A stretch of DNA of 64,000 nucleotides from Clostridiales bacterium CCNA10 (lineage in GTDB: Bacteria; Bacillota; Clostridia; Oscillospirales; Oscillospiraceae). The notes under the pieces are model-generated. The model was not told the origin of the DNA. It searched no databases and saw nothing but the letters and a program-made list of their open reading frames with translations. The stretch covers positions 1,736,001 through 1,800,000 of the forward strand of contig AP018533.1 of assembly GCA_003573975.1 (NCBI GenBank). Reading direction: 5' to 3'. Shown in pieces: positions 40,235 through 48,182 of the stretch (its first letter is position 1; every line of letters starts with the position of its first letter). Made by a program: the position numbers and the translations under genes.

Positions 40235-40550
40235 CAGGCTGAAGGCAAAAATCATCCATGCGCTCGGCGGCCTGACACGCGCAGAGGCGATGTTTCCTGC
40301 GCCCATCGTGCAGGCTCTCCATTACGACATCCAGACAGTCAGGACGGTGAAGATTGTGCCTGCCTTTGCCAGAACGCACGAGGCTGAAATGGAGAAGATG
40401 CTCCGAGCGGAGACTGCGCACAACATCGCGGAATATGTGATGGAACACGACGCTGTCGTTTACGAGAGGCAGGAAGAAAAAAACAACGACCTGCAGCTCT
40501 CGGCGACCTTCCGGTTCCTTCAGCCGCACGAGGAGGAGTGGAAGATATGA
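40221..40550 (+). CDS. Unknown protein
   Basis: The product has 109 residues. ATG 40221 overlaps the previous gene and has GAGGAGGC upstream; an earlier ATG falls deep in that gene. It is helical with a C-terminal strand. No family is recognised. Confidence 0.52.
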   Translation: MKWIDRLKAKIIHALGGLTRAEAMFPAPIVQALHYDIQTVRTVKIVPAFARTHEAEMEKMLRAETAHNIAEYVMEHDAVVYERQEEKNNDLQLSATFRFLQPHEEEWKI

Positions 40551-42409
40551 GAAATTGCGCACAAATCGGCATCGACGACGAAATCTTCGTTGACAGCTTC
40601 GCGGGCGGTGGCGGCGCATCGACGGGCATGGAGGTCGGCCTCGGCATTACGGTGGCAGCGGCCATCAATCACGACCCTGCAGCAATCCTGATGCACAAGA
40701 CGAACCACCCGTACACGGAGCATTATCAGGCGTCCGTTTGGGATGTTGACCCGCGTGACGTATGCCGCGGGCGTCCCGTGGGCGGTGCGTGGTTCTCGCC
40801 CGACTGCAAACATTTCAGCAAGGCCAAGGGCGCGGCTCTCGTTGATAAGAAAATCCGTGGTCTTGCGTGGATCACCCTGAGATGGGCCGCTTTGGTGCGG
40901 CCGCGAGTGATCTTCCTCGAAAATGTCGAAGAGTTCCAGACGTGGGGGCCGGTCAGAAAGGGCAAGCCTGTAAAGAAGCTGGCAGGCACGACGTTCAGAA
41001 AGTTCATCGGCCAGCTTCGGGATCTCGGCTACGAGGTCGAATGGCGTGAGCTGGTGGCGGCTGATTATGGCGCACCGACCAGCCGCAAACGGTTTGTCCT
41101 GATTGCTCGTTGCGACGGAAAGCCCATTGTGTGGCCCGAACCGACCCACGCTCCGCGGGACAGCGAAGCCGTGAAGTGCGGCAGGCTGAAACCGTGGCGC
41201 AGCGCGGCGGAGATCATCGACTGGAGCCTACCTTGCCCGTCCATCTTCGACACCAAGGAGGAAATCAAGGAGCGGTACAATTTGAAGGCGGTGCGGCCTT
41301 TGGCGGACAACACCATGCGGCGCATCATCCGCGGCGTGGATAAATTCACCATCAAGAGCGGCCAGCCGTATATCGTCCCGACCGGCTATGGAGAACGAAA
41401 GGGACAGGCCCCACGGGTACACGACATTGAGGAACCGCTACCTACGGTGGTCGGGAGCGGCAAGCACAACCTCTGCAAGCCGGTGCTGGCACCGTTCACG
41501 GCGACGAACACCAGCAACAGCGTCGGAGCGCCTGCCGGGGATCCAGTACATACCGTGACGACAGCAGGGAACCAGATGCTTGTAACCCCATATCTGGCCG
41601 AATGTAATCACGCAGGAGGCGGCCACGTCGCCGATGTGCGTGGCCCATACAAAACCATTACCGCCAAGCATACGGGCGGTATCGTGGCGCCCTCGCTCAT
41701 TCAGTACCATACCGAGCAGACAGAAAACGTCCGAGCCTCTGGCCTCGGCGCTCCAATCCCCACCGTGGATGCCTCGAACCGCTACGGTCTGACCTGCGCA
41801 AATCTGGTGAAGTATTACAGCGGTGTGGTCGGCGAGAAGATGGAAGAGCCGCTTCCGACGGTGACGGCCATCGACCACAATGCGGTGTGCGCGGCCCATG
41901 TGGTGAAGTTCAAGGGAGACAACTTGGGGAGCAGCCCTGCAGAACCGATGCAGACCGTAACGGCAGGGGCGGGGCAGAGCAGGGCTTGCGGCGGAGGCAC
42001 ATTCGCTCTCTGCGATACGCTGCTTTGCAAGGCTGGCGCGGACGAGAATCTGTATCGCTGGCCGCTGATCCGCGAGCTGCTGAACCGCTACTGCGGCTAT
42101 GAGCTGGCCGACGATGACCTGCTGCTTTTGAGCATCGGCGGGATGCTCTACTTCATCGCAGACATCGGCTTGCGGATGCTCTCCCCGAGAGAGCTTTACA
42201 ATGCGATGGGGTTCCCACCCGATTACATCATCGACCGGGACTATACCGGCAAGCCGTACCCCAAGAATGAGCAGGTGGCCCGCTGCGGCAACGCCGTTTG
42301 CCCGCCGATGGCCGCGGCTGTTGCAAGGGCAAACTTCCCCGAATACGTCGCCAAAGTGGGCGACACCATCACGACAATGGCCGCACTGCTGGACATGGTG
42401 GCGGTGTAG
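40547..42409 (+). CDS. Cytosine-C5 DNA methyltransferase with repeat-type target domain
   Basis: The product has 620 residues. Start 40547 is an ATGA overlap. Visible motifs are I (FAGGGGASTGMEVG), IV with catalytic Cys (WFSPDCKHFSKAKG), VI (FLENVEE) and VIII (APTSRKRFVLIARC); the PYPKNEQVARCGNAVCPPMA end is motif IX-X. Between motifs VIII and IX about 200 residues hold six copies of a ~37-residue unit of the form xPxxTVTAxxxxxLVxPxLVxF (~285-500), which probably forms the target-recognition region. Such long Dcm proteins are frequent in phages. No partner nuclease is adjacent. Confidence 0.9.
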   Translation: MRNCAQIGIDDEIFVDSFAGGGGASTGMEVGLGITVAAAINHDPAAILMHKTNHPYTEHYQASVWDVDPRDVCRGRPVGGAWFSPDCKHFSKAKGAALVDKKIRGLAWITLRWAALVRPRVIFLENVEEFQTWGPVRKGKPVKKLAGTTFRKFIGQLRDLGYEVEWRELVAADYGAPTSRKRFVLIARCDGKPIVWPEPTHAPRDSEAVKCGRLKPWRSAAEIIDWSLPCPSIFDTKEEIKERYNLKAVRPLADNTMRRIIRGVDKFTIKSGQPYIVPTGYGERKGQAPRVHDIEEPLPTVVGSGKHNLCKPVLAPFTATNTSNSVGAPAGDPVHTVTTAGNQMLVTPYLAECNHAGGGHVADVRGPYKTITAKHTGGIVAPSLIQYHTEQTENVRASGLGAPIPTVDASNRYGLTCANLVKYYSGVVGEKMEEPLPTVTAIDHNAVCAAHVVKFKGDNLGSSPAEPMQTVTAGAGQSRACGGGTFALCDTLLCKAGADENLYRWPLIRELLNRYCGYELADDDLLLLSIGGMLYFIADIGLRMLSPRELYNAMGFPPDYIIDRDYTGKPYPKNEQVARCGNAVCPPMAAAVARANFPEYVAKVGDTITTMAALLDMVAV

Positions 42410-42422
42410 AAAGGAGCAAGAC

Positions 42423-42764
42423 ATGGACAAAAAGAAATTGATGGAGCTGGCAGAGCGGTATCAGTGCAAGGCTGACACGGCGTTCCAGAACTATCAGGAG
42501 ACTGGCATTACCCGTTACGACACGGCCAGACGGAACAACGAGGATATGGCGGAGGCGTTGCGAATGGCTGCCTCTGCCAAGGAAGACCACGACCGGATGA
42601 TCCACCTGAGAGGGGTGCTCAGCCAACTGGCGTGGCGGGCTGCGGAGGCAAACCGTGCCAGCGAAGAGGATCGGCCTCGGAAGATGCAGGCGGTGCTCGG
42701 AGAACTGCTGTCTGCGGCCCGTATGCAGGGCTTGATCCGCGACGAAGGAGGTGATTTCAAATGA
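42423..42764 (+). CDS. Helical protein
   Basis: The product has 113 residues. It is all-helical and charged, probably a coiled coil, and starts 13 bp after the methyltransferase behind AAAGGAG. Its stop overlaps the next ATG. Confidence 0.55.
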   Translation: MDKKKLMELAERYQCKADTAFQNYQETGITRYDTARRNNEDMAEALRMAASAKEDHDRMIHLRGVLSQLAWRAAEANRASEEDRPRKMQAVLGELLSAARMQGLIRDEGGDFK

Positions 42765-43027
42765 AAATCGTCATCGTGCATCATCTGAACGATGCGCAGC
42801 ACTACCTTTTCGGAGTACCCGAGGAGAGAGACTTGAAGAAGGATGATCTGGTGCTGGTGCGCAACAGCCGAGGCGAGGTGCCGGCGGTCTGCGTCTGCGA
42901 CAGCTTCAGCGTCCCCGAAAACGTGCTTGAGCAGTTGCAGAAAATGTACGGCGGGAAGACCCTGAAGTGGGTCATCGGAAGCGTTGAGTTCCTGCGCTGG
43001 GAGCAGGAGAAGGAGGAAGCGAAATGA
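42761..43027 (+). CDS. Unknown small protein
   Basis: The product has 88 residues and starts in an ATGA overlap. DDLVLVRNSRGEVPAVCVCDSF is a beta-rich core; a similar small barrel form occurs in many Firmicute phages. No family name is assigned. Confidence 0.55.
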   Translation: MKIVIVHHLNDAQHYLFGVPEERDLKKDDLVLVRNSRGEVPAVCVCDSFSVPENVLEQLQKMYGGKTLKWVIGSVEFLRWEQEKEEAK

Positions 43028-43773
43028 AAAAGTATGTGCCCATTGTGACCGACGACCCGCAGGACAATGTGGAGGCGGCGCTGAACTTGGTGTTCATCAA
43101 GGACGAAGAGGTTTACGTCCGCGGCTATGGGCCGGCGCCTGACTTCTCAGACGCGACCCTGAGCAACGTGACGCGGGACATTCTGCAGAAGTACAGCCCC
43201 GAAACCTTAGAGAACGTACGCCTCAAAGACGATTTGGAGCTTTCGTGTGCGACCTCTGAGTGGCTGTTCGACGGCATTGATACGATTGAGGGCGTGGTTG
43301 CCCTGCTCTACACGATGGCGTGGGCCTTCGCAGAGACCAGAGAGCGCCTGCGGATGTACGAGGAGACGCGGCTCTCTCCGCTGGATCTGAAAGACCGGCT
43401 GATCGCGCCGTTCCAGAACGATATGTTCGCTATGGTCTGGGGAGCGTTCAAGAAGTTGTACCCAGACAAGGACTGCGAGATTTACTGGGAGCCGCAGATC
43501 CGCGACGAAGAGGATGGCAAGCCCGTGTACGGCCTGACTGACTTTGCCGATGATGGATCTGTTGCTGTCTTCGTCAAGCCGAGCCTTGAGGTCGCCAACG
43601 CGGTCGAAATCCTTGCACACGAACTTGCCCATGTAGCGGTCGGCATTGAGCACGACCACGACGAGGTCTGGCAGGAGGCGTTCGACAAGATTTTCGAGGA
43701 GTACAATCGCATTGGAAGTCAGATGTTCCCCAACGGGGAGCAGTGCGTGATGGACGACCCTGATGAAAAGTGA
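43024..43773 (+). CDS. Zinc metallopeptidase-like protein (HExxH)
   Basis: The product has 249 residues. Residues ~195-225 contain ILAHELAHVAVGIEHDHDEV followed by WQEAFDKI: an HELAH zinc motif with downstream His residues, as in SprT- or Wss1-like peptidases. The N-terminal ~150 residues are helical and unassigned. It starts in an ATGA overlap. Substrate and role are unknown. Confidence 0.68.
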   Translation: MKKYVPIVTDDPQDNVEAALNLVFIKDEEVYVRGYGPAPDFSDATLSNVTRDILQKYSPETLENVRLKDDLELSCATSEWLFDGIDTIEGVVALLYTMAWAFAETRERLRMYEETRLSPLDLKDRLIAPFQNDMFAMVWGAFKKLYPDKDCEIYWEPQIRDEEDGKPVYGLTDFADDGSVAVFVKPSLEVANAVEILAHELAHVAVGIEHDHDEVWQEAFDKIFEEYNRIGSQMFPNGEQCVMDDPDEK

Positions 43774-43987
43774 GCTGCGGTTTTCGTGGCCTGATACTGG
43801 AGAGCTGTCGGTGCGTATCAACGGAAACGAGTCGGCAGCTCTCCGTTTCTTTCCATCGGAAGAGGCCATCATAGACGGCCTGCGTAAAAACGGCGTAGAG
43901 ACCGCGTACGACGATTTTGCAGATACCCACCCACACACCCACGGAAATGAAACGGACACGTTACTGACGGTTTCAGGCGATTCCTGA
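43763..43987 (+). CDS. Unknown small protein
   Basis: The product has 74 residues. It overlaps the metallopeptidase end by 11 bases. Alpha/beta, with a His-rich THPHTHGNE segment. It is the last gene of the P3 operon. No family is recognised. Confidence 0.52.
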   Translation: MKSELRFSWPDTGELSVRINGNESAALRFFPSEEAIIDGLRKNGVETAYDDFADTHPHTHGNETDTLLTVSGDS

Positions 43988-43999
43988 CGGTGTCCCGAC

Positions 44000-44028
44000 T
44001 TCACAATCACATTTACTGGTGGTATAAT
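44000..44028 (+). promoter_or_regulatory. Promoter upstream of 44,087 gene
   Basis: TTCACA (44000-44005) and TATAAT (44023-44028), 17 bp apart. It lacks the TAGGTAGGTA spacer. Confidence 0.68.
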
Positions 44029-44086
44029 CACAAATACAGAGGCTTTGCGAACGCTTTTGGCCTCTTTGATAACGGAGGAAATGACT

Positions 44087-44518
44087 ATGACAACAGGCGA
44101 GCACGGTGGCTACGAGGCCGCCGCACGACAGTACAACGACTGCATCCGCGCCGGCCAGATCGCGCAGGCTGTCGAATGGCTGATGGAGATGGCTGAGATC
44201 CTTGAGAGCGAGAAGCGATACACCGATGCCCTGAAGCTGGGAATGCTGACGTTCTACTTCGCCACGAGCGGCGTGTACGCCGAGCCGATCATTGAGGATC
44301 GCCTCGCAAAGCAGATTTACCGCATAGTCTGGGAGACGCACCTGACACTCCATGAGCGCGAGGAGCTGTTCCTCGACACGATCCGCGACGACACGCTACC
44401 AGAGCATATCATGTCAGCCAAGGACTGCGCGTACATCTTCGACGTCTGCGCTGCCGGCAGGGTGGAGGACGCGAGAGAAATGCTGGGCCGATTCGTGACG
44501 GCTCACGTTGCAAAGTAA
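44087..44518 (+). CDS. Helical repeat-like protein
   Basis: The product has 143 residues. ATG 44087 is chosen because GGAGG lies 8 bp ahead; the ATG at 44081 is too close. Helix pairs resemble tetratricopeptide-type repeats (AARQYNDCIRAGQIAQAVEW and EDAREMLGRFV). Function is unknown. Confidence 0.6.
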   Translation: MTTGEHGGYEAAARQYNDCIRAGQIAQAVEWLMEMAEILESEKRYTDALKLGMLTFYFATSGVYAEPIIEDRLAKQIYRIVWETHLTLHEREELFLDTIRDDTLPEHIMSAKDCAYIFDVCAAGRVEDAREMLGRFVTAHVAK

Positions 44519-44678
44519 ATACAGAAGCGGAAAGCAAAAAGAGGCACGGACGTTGCTCTCGACGCTCGCACAGGGCCCGTAACAACTCCCCACCCATGAG
44601 AGCAGCCGACAGTGCCGCTATGAATGAAGTCTTTACCCCGGTGTACGAGTGCCAATACATCACGAAGGAGTAAAGAAA

Positions 44679-44951
44679 ATGAACAGAAATCTGAACGAGG
44701 CAATTTTCGACATCGCAAAGGTGGAGGCCATCATGTTTGCTTTCGAGAATACCTATCTGGAGCTGGATGTGGCGCCGGCTGACAGAGCGCGAGCCGACAT
44801 GGCGACGGATGCCTTCTATGCCCTTTTGGATGCCATCAGGAAGGTGTCGGATGACCTCGACCGTCTGGCTGGAGATTGCCGAGTGGTGGATGCCATCTAC
44901 GCCGTCAACGATGTTCGGCGGCGCGTTGGCACCTTGAAAACCGAAGACTGA
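44679..44951 (+). CDS. Helical phage protein, paralogue of the gene at 19,476
   Basis: The product has 90 residues with the FENTYLEL and VVDAIYAVNDVRRR landmarks shared with the gene at 19,476. Start 44679 follows AAGGAGTAAAG. It is followed directly by a terminator. Confidence 0.6.
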   Translation: MNRNLNEAIFDIAKVEAIMFAFENTYLELDVAPADRARADMATDAFYALLDAIRKVSDDLDRLAGDCRVVDAIYAVNDVRRRVGTLKTED

Positions 44952-44956
44952 GTAGG

Positions 44957-44985
44957 AAAGAGGCCGGGGTTTTCCCGGCCTCTTT
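44957..44985 (+). terminator. Intrinsic terminator
   Basis: AAAGAGGCCGGG pairs with CCCGGCCTCTTT around a TTTT-containing loop. The stem ends in TTT, so it can work in both directions. Confidence 0.85.
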
Positions 44986-45015
44986 GCTGTCTTGCCACAA
45001 AATATGTATAACATA

Positions 45016-45053
45016 TTGACTTTGAGGTATAATGTGATATAATATACTCAAAG
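45016..45053 (+). promoter_or_regulatory. Toxin-antitoxin promoter and operator
   Basis: TTGACT (45016-45021) and TATAAT (45038-45043), 16 bp apart, are enclosed by the inverted repeat CTTTGAGGTATA / TATACTCAAAG. RelB/DinJ antitoxins bind such palindromes to repress their own operon. Confidence 0.75.
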
Positions 45054-45074
45054 AAATTAAAGGAGTGATTTCAG

Positions 45075-45350
45075 ATGGCGAAAGTATCAACCAGCATTTC
45101 CATTGACGCCGATGTGAAAGCACAGGCTCAAGCTCTGTTCGCAGACTTCGGCCTTGACCTGTCCACCGCAATCAACATCTTCCTGCGGCAGTCGATCCGC
45201 GAGAATTGCATCCCGTTTTCCATTCAGCGCGAGGTTCCCAATGCGGACACCATCGCCGCTATGCGGGAAGCTGATGACATGGTAAACCACCCTGAGCAGT
45301 ATGAGACCTTCCACAGTATGGAAGACCTGAAGAGGGCTTTGGAGGCATGA
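45075..45350 (+). CDS. RelB/DinJ-family antitoxin
   Basis: The product has 91 residues. The N-terminal ribbon-helix-helix (SISIDADVKAQAQALFADFG, LDLSTAINIFLRQSI) binds DNA; the C-terminal half should wrap and neutralise the toxin. AAAGGAG precedes it. Its TGA overlaps the toxin start (ATGA), which keeps production of the two proteins coupled. Confidence 0.9.
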   Translation: MAKVSTSISIDADVKAQAQALFADFGLDLSTAINIFLRQSIRENCIPFSIQREVPNADTIAAMREADDMVNHPEQYETFHSMEDLKRALEA

Positions 45351-45622
45351 AGTACGATGTGAGGATGTCCACCCGCTTCAAGAAGGATATGAAGTTGGTG
45401 CAGAAACGTGGGTACGACCAGAGGCTTATTTTCGAGGTGATCGAATTGCTTGCCAACGGCATGAAGCTCGACGAGAAGTACAAAGACCACCTCCTGACCG
45501 GCGATTACGGCGGTTTCCGTGAGTGCCATATCACGCCCGATTGGCTGCTGGTGTACCAGTACAGGGAGCAGGAGCTTTTGCTGCTGCTGTCCAGAACTGG
45601 AACCCACAGCGACCTGTTCTGA
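45347..45622 (+). CDS. YafQ-family toxin (ribosome-dependent mRNA interferase)
   Basis: The product has 91 residues. Landmarks are STRFKKDMKLVQKRG, HLLTGDYGGFRECHI, DWLLVYQYRE and LLSRTGTHSDLF. The final His-bearing element and the upstream Asp/His residues fit the YafQ active site. It is paired with the DinJ-type antitoxin and probably serves prophage maintenance. Confidence 0.9.
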   Translation: MKYDVRMSTRFKKDMKLVQKRGYDQRLIFEVIELLANGMKLDEKYKDHLLTGDYGGFRECHITPDWLLVYQYREQELLLLLSRTGTHSDLF

Positions 45623-45640
45623 ACTATGGAGCAGGCGGCG

Positions 45641-45844
45641 ATGACGTACAAGGGGTATTCGGCAAGGCCCGAATACTCCGCCGCGGACGGGGCCTTCTTC
45701 GGAAGGCTCCTCGGCATCAACGACTTAGTGAACTTCGAGTCCGCAAATGCAGAGGGCTTGGAGGAAGAGTTTCATAAGGCAGTGGACGACTATCTGGCGT
45801 TCTGCTCCGAAATAGGGAAGCAGCCCCAGACCCCCACCGTCTGA
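45641..45844 (+). CDS. HicB-like antitoxin, truncated
   Basis: The product has 67 residues. MTYKGYSARPEYSAADGAFF, GRLLGINDLVNFES and EFHKAVDDYLAFCSEIGK match the N-terminal domain of HicB antitoxins (~100-110 residues), but the protein ends after PQTPTV and lacks the C-terminal DNA-binding part. No hicA is adjacent. It starts at ATG 45641 with GGAG ahead. It is probably a remnant near the prophage edge. Confidence 0.72.
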   Translation: MTYKGYSARPEYSAADGAFFGRLLGINDLVNFESANAEGLEEEFHKAVDDYLAFCSEIGKQPQTPTV

Positions 45845-45922
45845 AAATACGAGAAAGATTGCAGAATGTGGCGCGGCGGTCTTGACTGCTGCGCCTTGCA
45901 TCTGCAAAGTATGGAGGGAACG

Positions 45923-45994
45923 ATGAATTACTATGCAGAAAATCCGAAAATCATGCTTCGCGTGAGCATCGGTGACGCCATGTTTATCTCCTGA
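45923..45994 (+). CDS. Possible micro-ORF at prophage edge
   Basis: The product would have 23 residues, MNYYAENPKIMLRVSIGDAM and three more, behind GGAGGG. No relative is recognised. It may be a gene fragment left at the prophage/host junction. The following ~55 bp contain TAATTAAAATACGCAGAGA, similar to the leader at 38,705. Confidence 0.25.
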   Translation: MNYYAENPKIMLRVSIGDAMFIS

Positions 45995-46050
45995 TTCCAG
46001 ATAATTAAAATACGCAGAGATCTGACGGATCTCGTCAAAGGAGTTTTTTT

Positions 46051-47187
46051 GTGTTTGAAGTGATCAAGACCGAGGGGAACGCCCGCCGGGGCGTATTTAC
46101 CTGTCCCCACGGCACTGTCCAGACCCCTGTCTTTATGAACGTGGGCACCCAGGGGGCCATCAAGGGGGCGGTGTCCGCCCACGATCTGAAGGAGATCGGC
46201 TGTCAGGTGGAGCTGTCCAACACCTACCATCTGCACCTGCGCCCCGGGGACGGGGTGGTCCGGGAGATGGGGGGGCTGCACCGCTTTATGCAGTGGGACG
46301 GCCCGATGCTCACCGACAGCGGCGGCTTTCAGGTGTTTTCCCTGTCCGGGCTGCGGAAGATCACCGAGGCGGGGGTGACCTTCGCCTCCCATATCGATGG
46401 GCGGCGCATCTTCATGGGGCCGGAGGAGTCCATGCAGATCCAGTCAAACCTGGGCAGCGACATCGCCATGGCCTTTGATGAGTGCATCGAAAACCCCTCG
46501 CCCCGGGAGTATGTCCAGGCCTCTGTGGAGCGCACCACCCGCTGGCTGGAGCGGTGTATCACCGAGCACGCCCGCCTCAATGCACAGCCGGACTGCGTCA
46601 ACCCCGGTCAGATGCTCTTCGGCATCAACCAGGGTGGGACCTATGCGGACATCCGGCAGCAGCACATGGAGCGCATCGCCCAGCTGGACTGCGACGGCTT
46701 TGCCATCGGCGGGCTGGCGGTGGGGGAGCCCACCCAGGTGATGTACGACATCATCGACGCGGTGGAGCCCAGTATGCCCAAGGACAAGCCCCGGTACCTG
46801 ATGGGGGTGGGGACGCCCTCCAACATCATCGAGGGCGTGGCCCGGGGCGTGGACTTCTTTGACTGCGTCATGCCCGCCCGCAACGCCCGCCACGGCAAGC
46901 TGTACACCTGGAAGGGGACCATCAACATCAAAAATGAGAAGTTCAAGCTGGATCCCCGTCCCATCGACGAGACCTGTCAGTGTCCCGCCTGCCGGAGCTT
47001 CTCCCGTGCCTACCTCCGGCACCTGCTGACCGCGGGGGAGATGCTGGCCATGCGCCTGGCTGTGCTCCACAATCTGCACTTCTATAACGAACTGATGGCC
47101 CGCATCCGCCAGGCCCTGGACGAGGGGAACTTCGAGTCCTTCCGCCGGACCTATTCCGGCCTGCTGGACCGTCCCGCCCAAGAGTGA
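46051..47187 (+). CDS. tgt: Queuine tRNA-ribosyltransferase
   Basis: Tgt exchanges guanine-34 of GUN-anticodon tRNAs for preQ1. The 378-residue protein has the family's usual length. Visible: DSGGFQVFSL with the catalytic Asp, ISGIR-like turn, NARHG and the zinc site CQCPACRSFSRAYLRHLL with a later His. GTG start with AAGGAG 7 bp ahead. Usually queA lies upstream; here prophage sequence does, so the prophage may have separated them. A GAGATC / GATCTC hairpin (46017-46033) sits in the leader. Confidence 0.95.
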   Translation: MFEVIKTEGNARRGVFTCPHGTVQTPVFMNVGTQGAIKGAVSAHDLKEIGCQVELSNTYHLHLRPGDGVVREMGGLHRFMQWDGPMLTDSGGFQVFSLSGLRKITEAGVTFASHIDGRRIFMGPEESMQIQSNLGSDIAMAFDECIENPSPREYVQASVERTTRWLERCITEHARLNAQPDCVNPGQMLFGINQGGTYADIRQQHMERIAQLDCDGFAIGGLAVGEPTQVMYDIIDAVEPSMPKDKPRYLMGVGTPSNIIEGVARGVDFFDCVMPARNARHGKLYTWKGTINIKNEKFKLDPRPIDETCQCPACRSFSRAYLRHLLTAGEMLAMRLAVLHNLHFYNELMARIRQALDEGNFESFRRTYSGLLDRPAQE

Positions 47188-47206
47188 AGAAATTTTAGAA
47201 AAGCAC

Positions 47207-47235
47207 TTGCAAACTGTACAGAAATCAGATATACT
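47207..47235 (+). promoter_or_regulatory. yajC promoter
   Basis: TTGCAA (47207-47212) and TATACT (47230-47235), 17 bp apart, lie upstream of yajC. Confidence 0.65.
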
Positions 47236-47283
47236 TGTAAGGACGCATTTTTACATTATTTTTTTGGAGGGAATCAACCAGTT

Positions 47284-47556
47284 ATGGAAAGTATGATTAT
47301 GATCGTTGCGATGCTCGCAATGCTCTACTTCTTTATGATCCGCCCCGAGAACAAGCGGAAAAAGGAAGCGCAGAATATGCGGGATTCTCTGACCGTGGGT
47401 GACGTGATCACCACCATCGGCGGCATCACCGGCACCATCTGCACGGTGAAGGAGAACACCATCGTGATCGAGAGCGGTGTGGACCGCGTCCGGATCGAGC
47501 TGACCAAGTGGGCGGTCTCCAGCAAGACGGCCCAGGCGGAGGAAGCCGCGCACTGA
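47284..47556 (+). CDS. yajC: Preprotein translocase subunit YajC
   Basis: The product has 90 residues: one N-terminal transmembrane helix (~4-20) and the family landmark FMIRPENKRKKEAQNMRDSL, then the GDVITTIGGITGTI beta domain. It is an accessory subunit of the SecDF-YajC complex at the membrane. It normally follows tgt. TTTTTTTGGAGG precedes the ATG. Confidence 0.94.
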   Translation: MESMIMIVAMLAMLYFFMIRPENKRKKEAQNMRDSLTVGDVITTIGGITGTICTVKENTIVIESGVDRVRIELTKWAVSSKTAQAEEAAH

Positions 47557-47593
47557 GCCGGCGCCCCGGAAATTTTTTGACAAGCTGACAAGC

Positions 47594-47643
47594 CCTCCCC
47601 GCATAGGATCCTGTGAAGAACGGATCTGCGGGGAGGTTTTTTT
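47594..47643 (+). terminator. Intrinsic terminator after yajC
   Basis: CCTCCCCGCA pairs with TGCGGGGAGG across a ~23-base loop, then a run of seven T. The next gene starts directly after the T-run, so it could be translated from readthrough or its own promoter. Confidence 0.8.
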
Positions 47644-48090
47644 ATGGCTCAGACCAGACGGGAGAAGAAATCGGAGGAGACGGGCGCCCTTTGGCTGGCA
47701 GTGATGCGGGAGATGCTCCGTGGCAGCGGCGTGGCGGTGGCCGTAACCCTGCTCGCGCTGCTAGCCTGCGCGCTGCTGGTCTCCAACGGGACCATTGGTG
47801 AGGAGATGATGGACCGGGCGGTGCTGGCGGTGTGCGTGCTGGGCAGCCTGACCGGCGGGCTGACGGCAGTGCGCCGGATCAGGCGCAGCCCCCTGCCAGT
47901 GGGGCTTGGAGTGGGAGGCTGTCTGTTCCTGCTGCTGCTGTCGGCGGGATGCCTGCTCTCCGGCTCCGCCTCTGTATCCAATGACGGGGCCCTGATCCTT
48001 CTGTCCTGCTGCTGCGGCGGGGCCATGGCCGGGGTGCTGGGAGCCCGCCCGAATCGGAAGCGTCGGCGGCAGAGTACGAAAAAAACGTAA
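47644..48090 (+). CDS. TIGR04086-family membrane protein
   Basis: The product has 148 residues with four hydrophobic segments (~28-50, ~60-78, ~84-104, ~110-128) and a basic C-terminus. Its place between yajC and the SCIFF genes is characteristic of TIGR04086 proteins in Clostridia. Function is unknown. The ribosome site GGGGAGG overlaps the terminator. Confidence 0.8.
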   Translation: MAQTRREKKSEETGALWLAVMREMLRGSGVAVAVTLLALLACALLVSNGTIGEEMMDRAVLAVCVLGSLTGGLTAVRRIRRSPLPVGLGVGGCLFLLLLSAGCLLSGSASVSNDGALILLSCCCGGAMAGVLGARPNRKRRRQSTKKT

Positions 48091-48098
48091 ATGAATGA

Positions 48099-48127
48099 TT
48101 GAAATGACCGGTCGGATATGGTATAAT
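48099..48127 (+). promoter_or_regulatory. scfA promoter
   Basis: TTGAAA (48099-48104) and TATAAT (48122-48127), 17 bp apart, 55 bp ahead of scfA. Confidence 0.78.
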
Positions 48128-48182
48128 AAACTCAAATTGATGCAAGGCTCCGGCCTCGCAGGGATTTAGGAGGAATTTTCCA

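Noticed and set aside
40547-42409. Possible restriction-modification system around the C5 methyltransferase
   Set aside because: None of the neighbouring small genes looks like an endonuclease; the pattern fits an orphan phage methylase.
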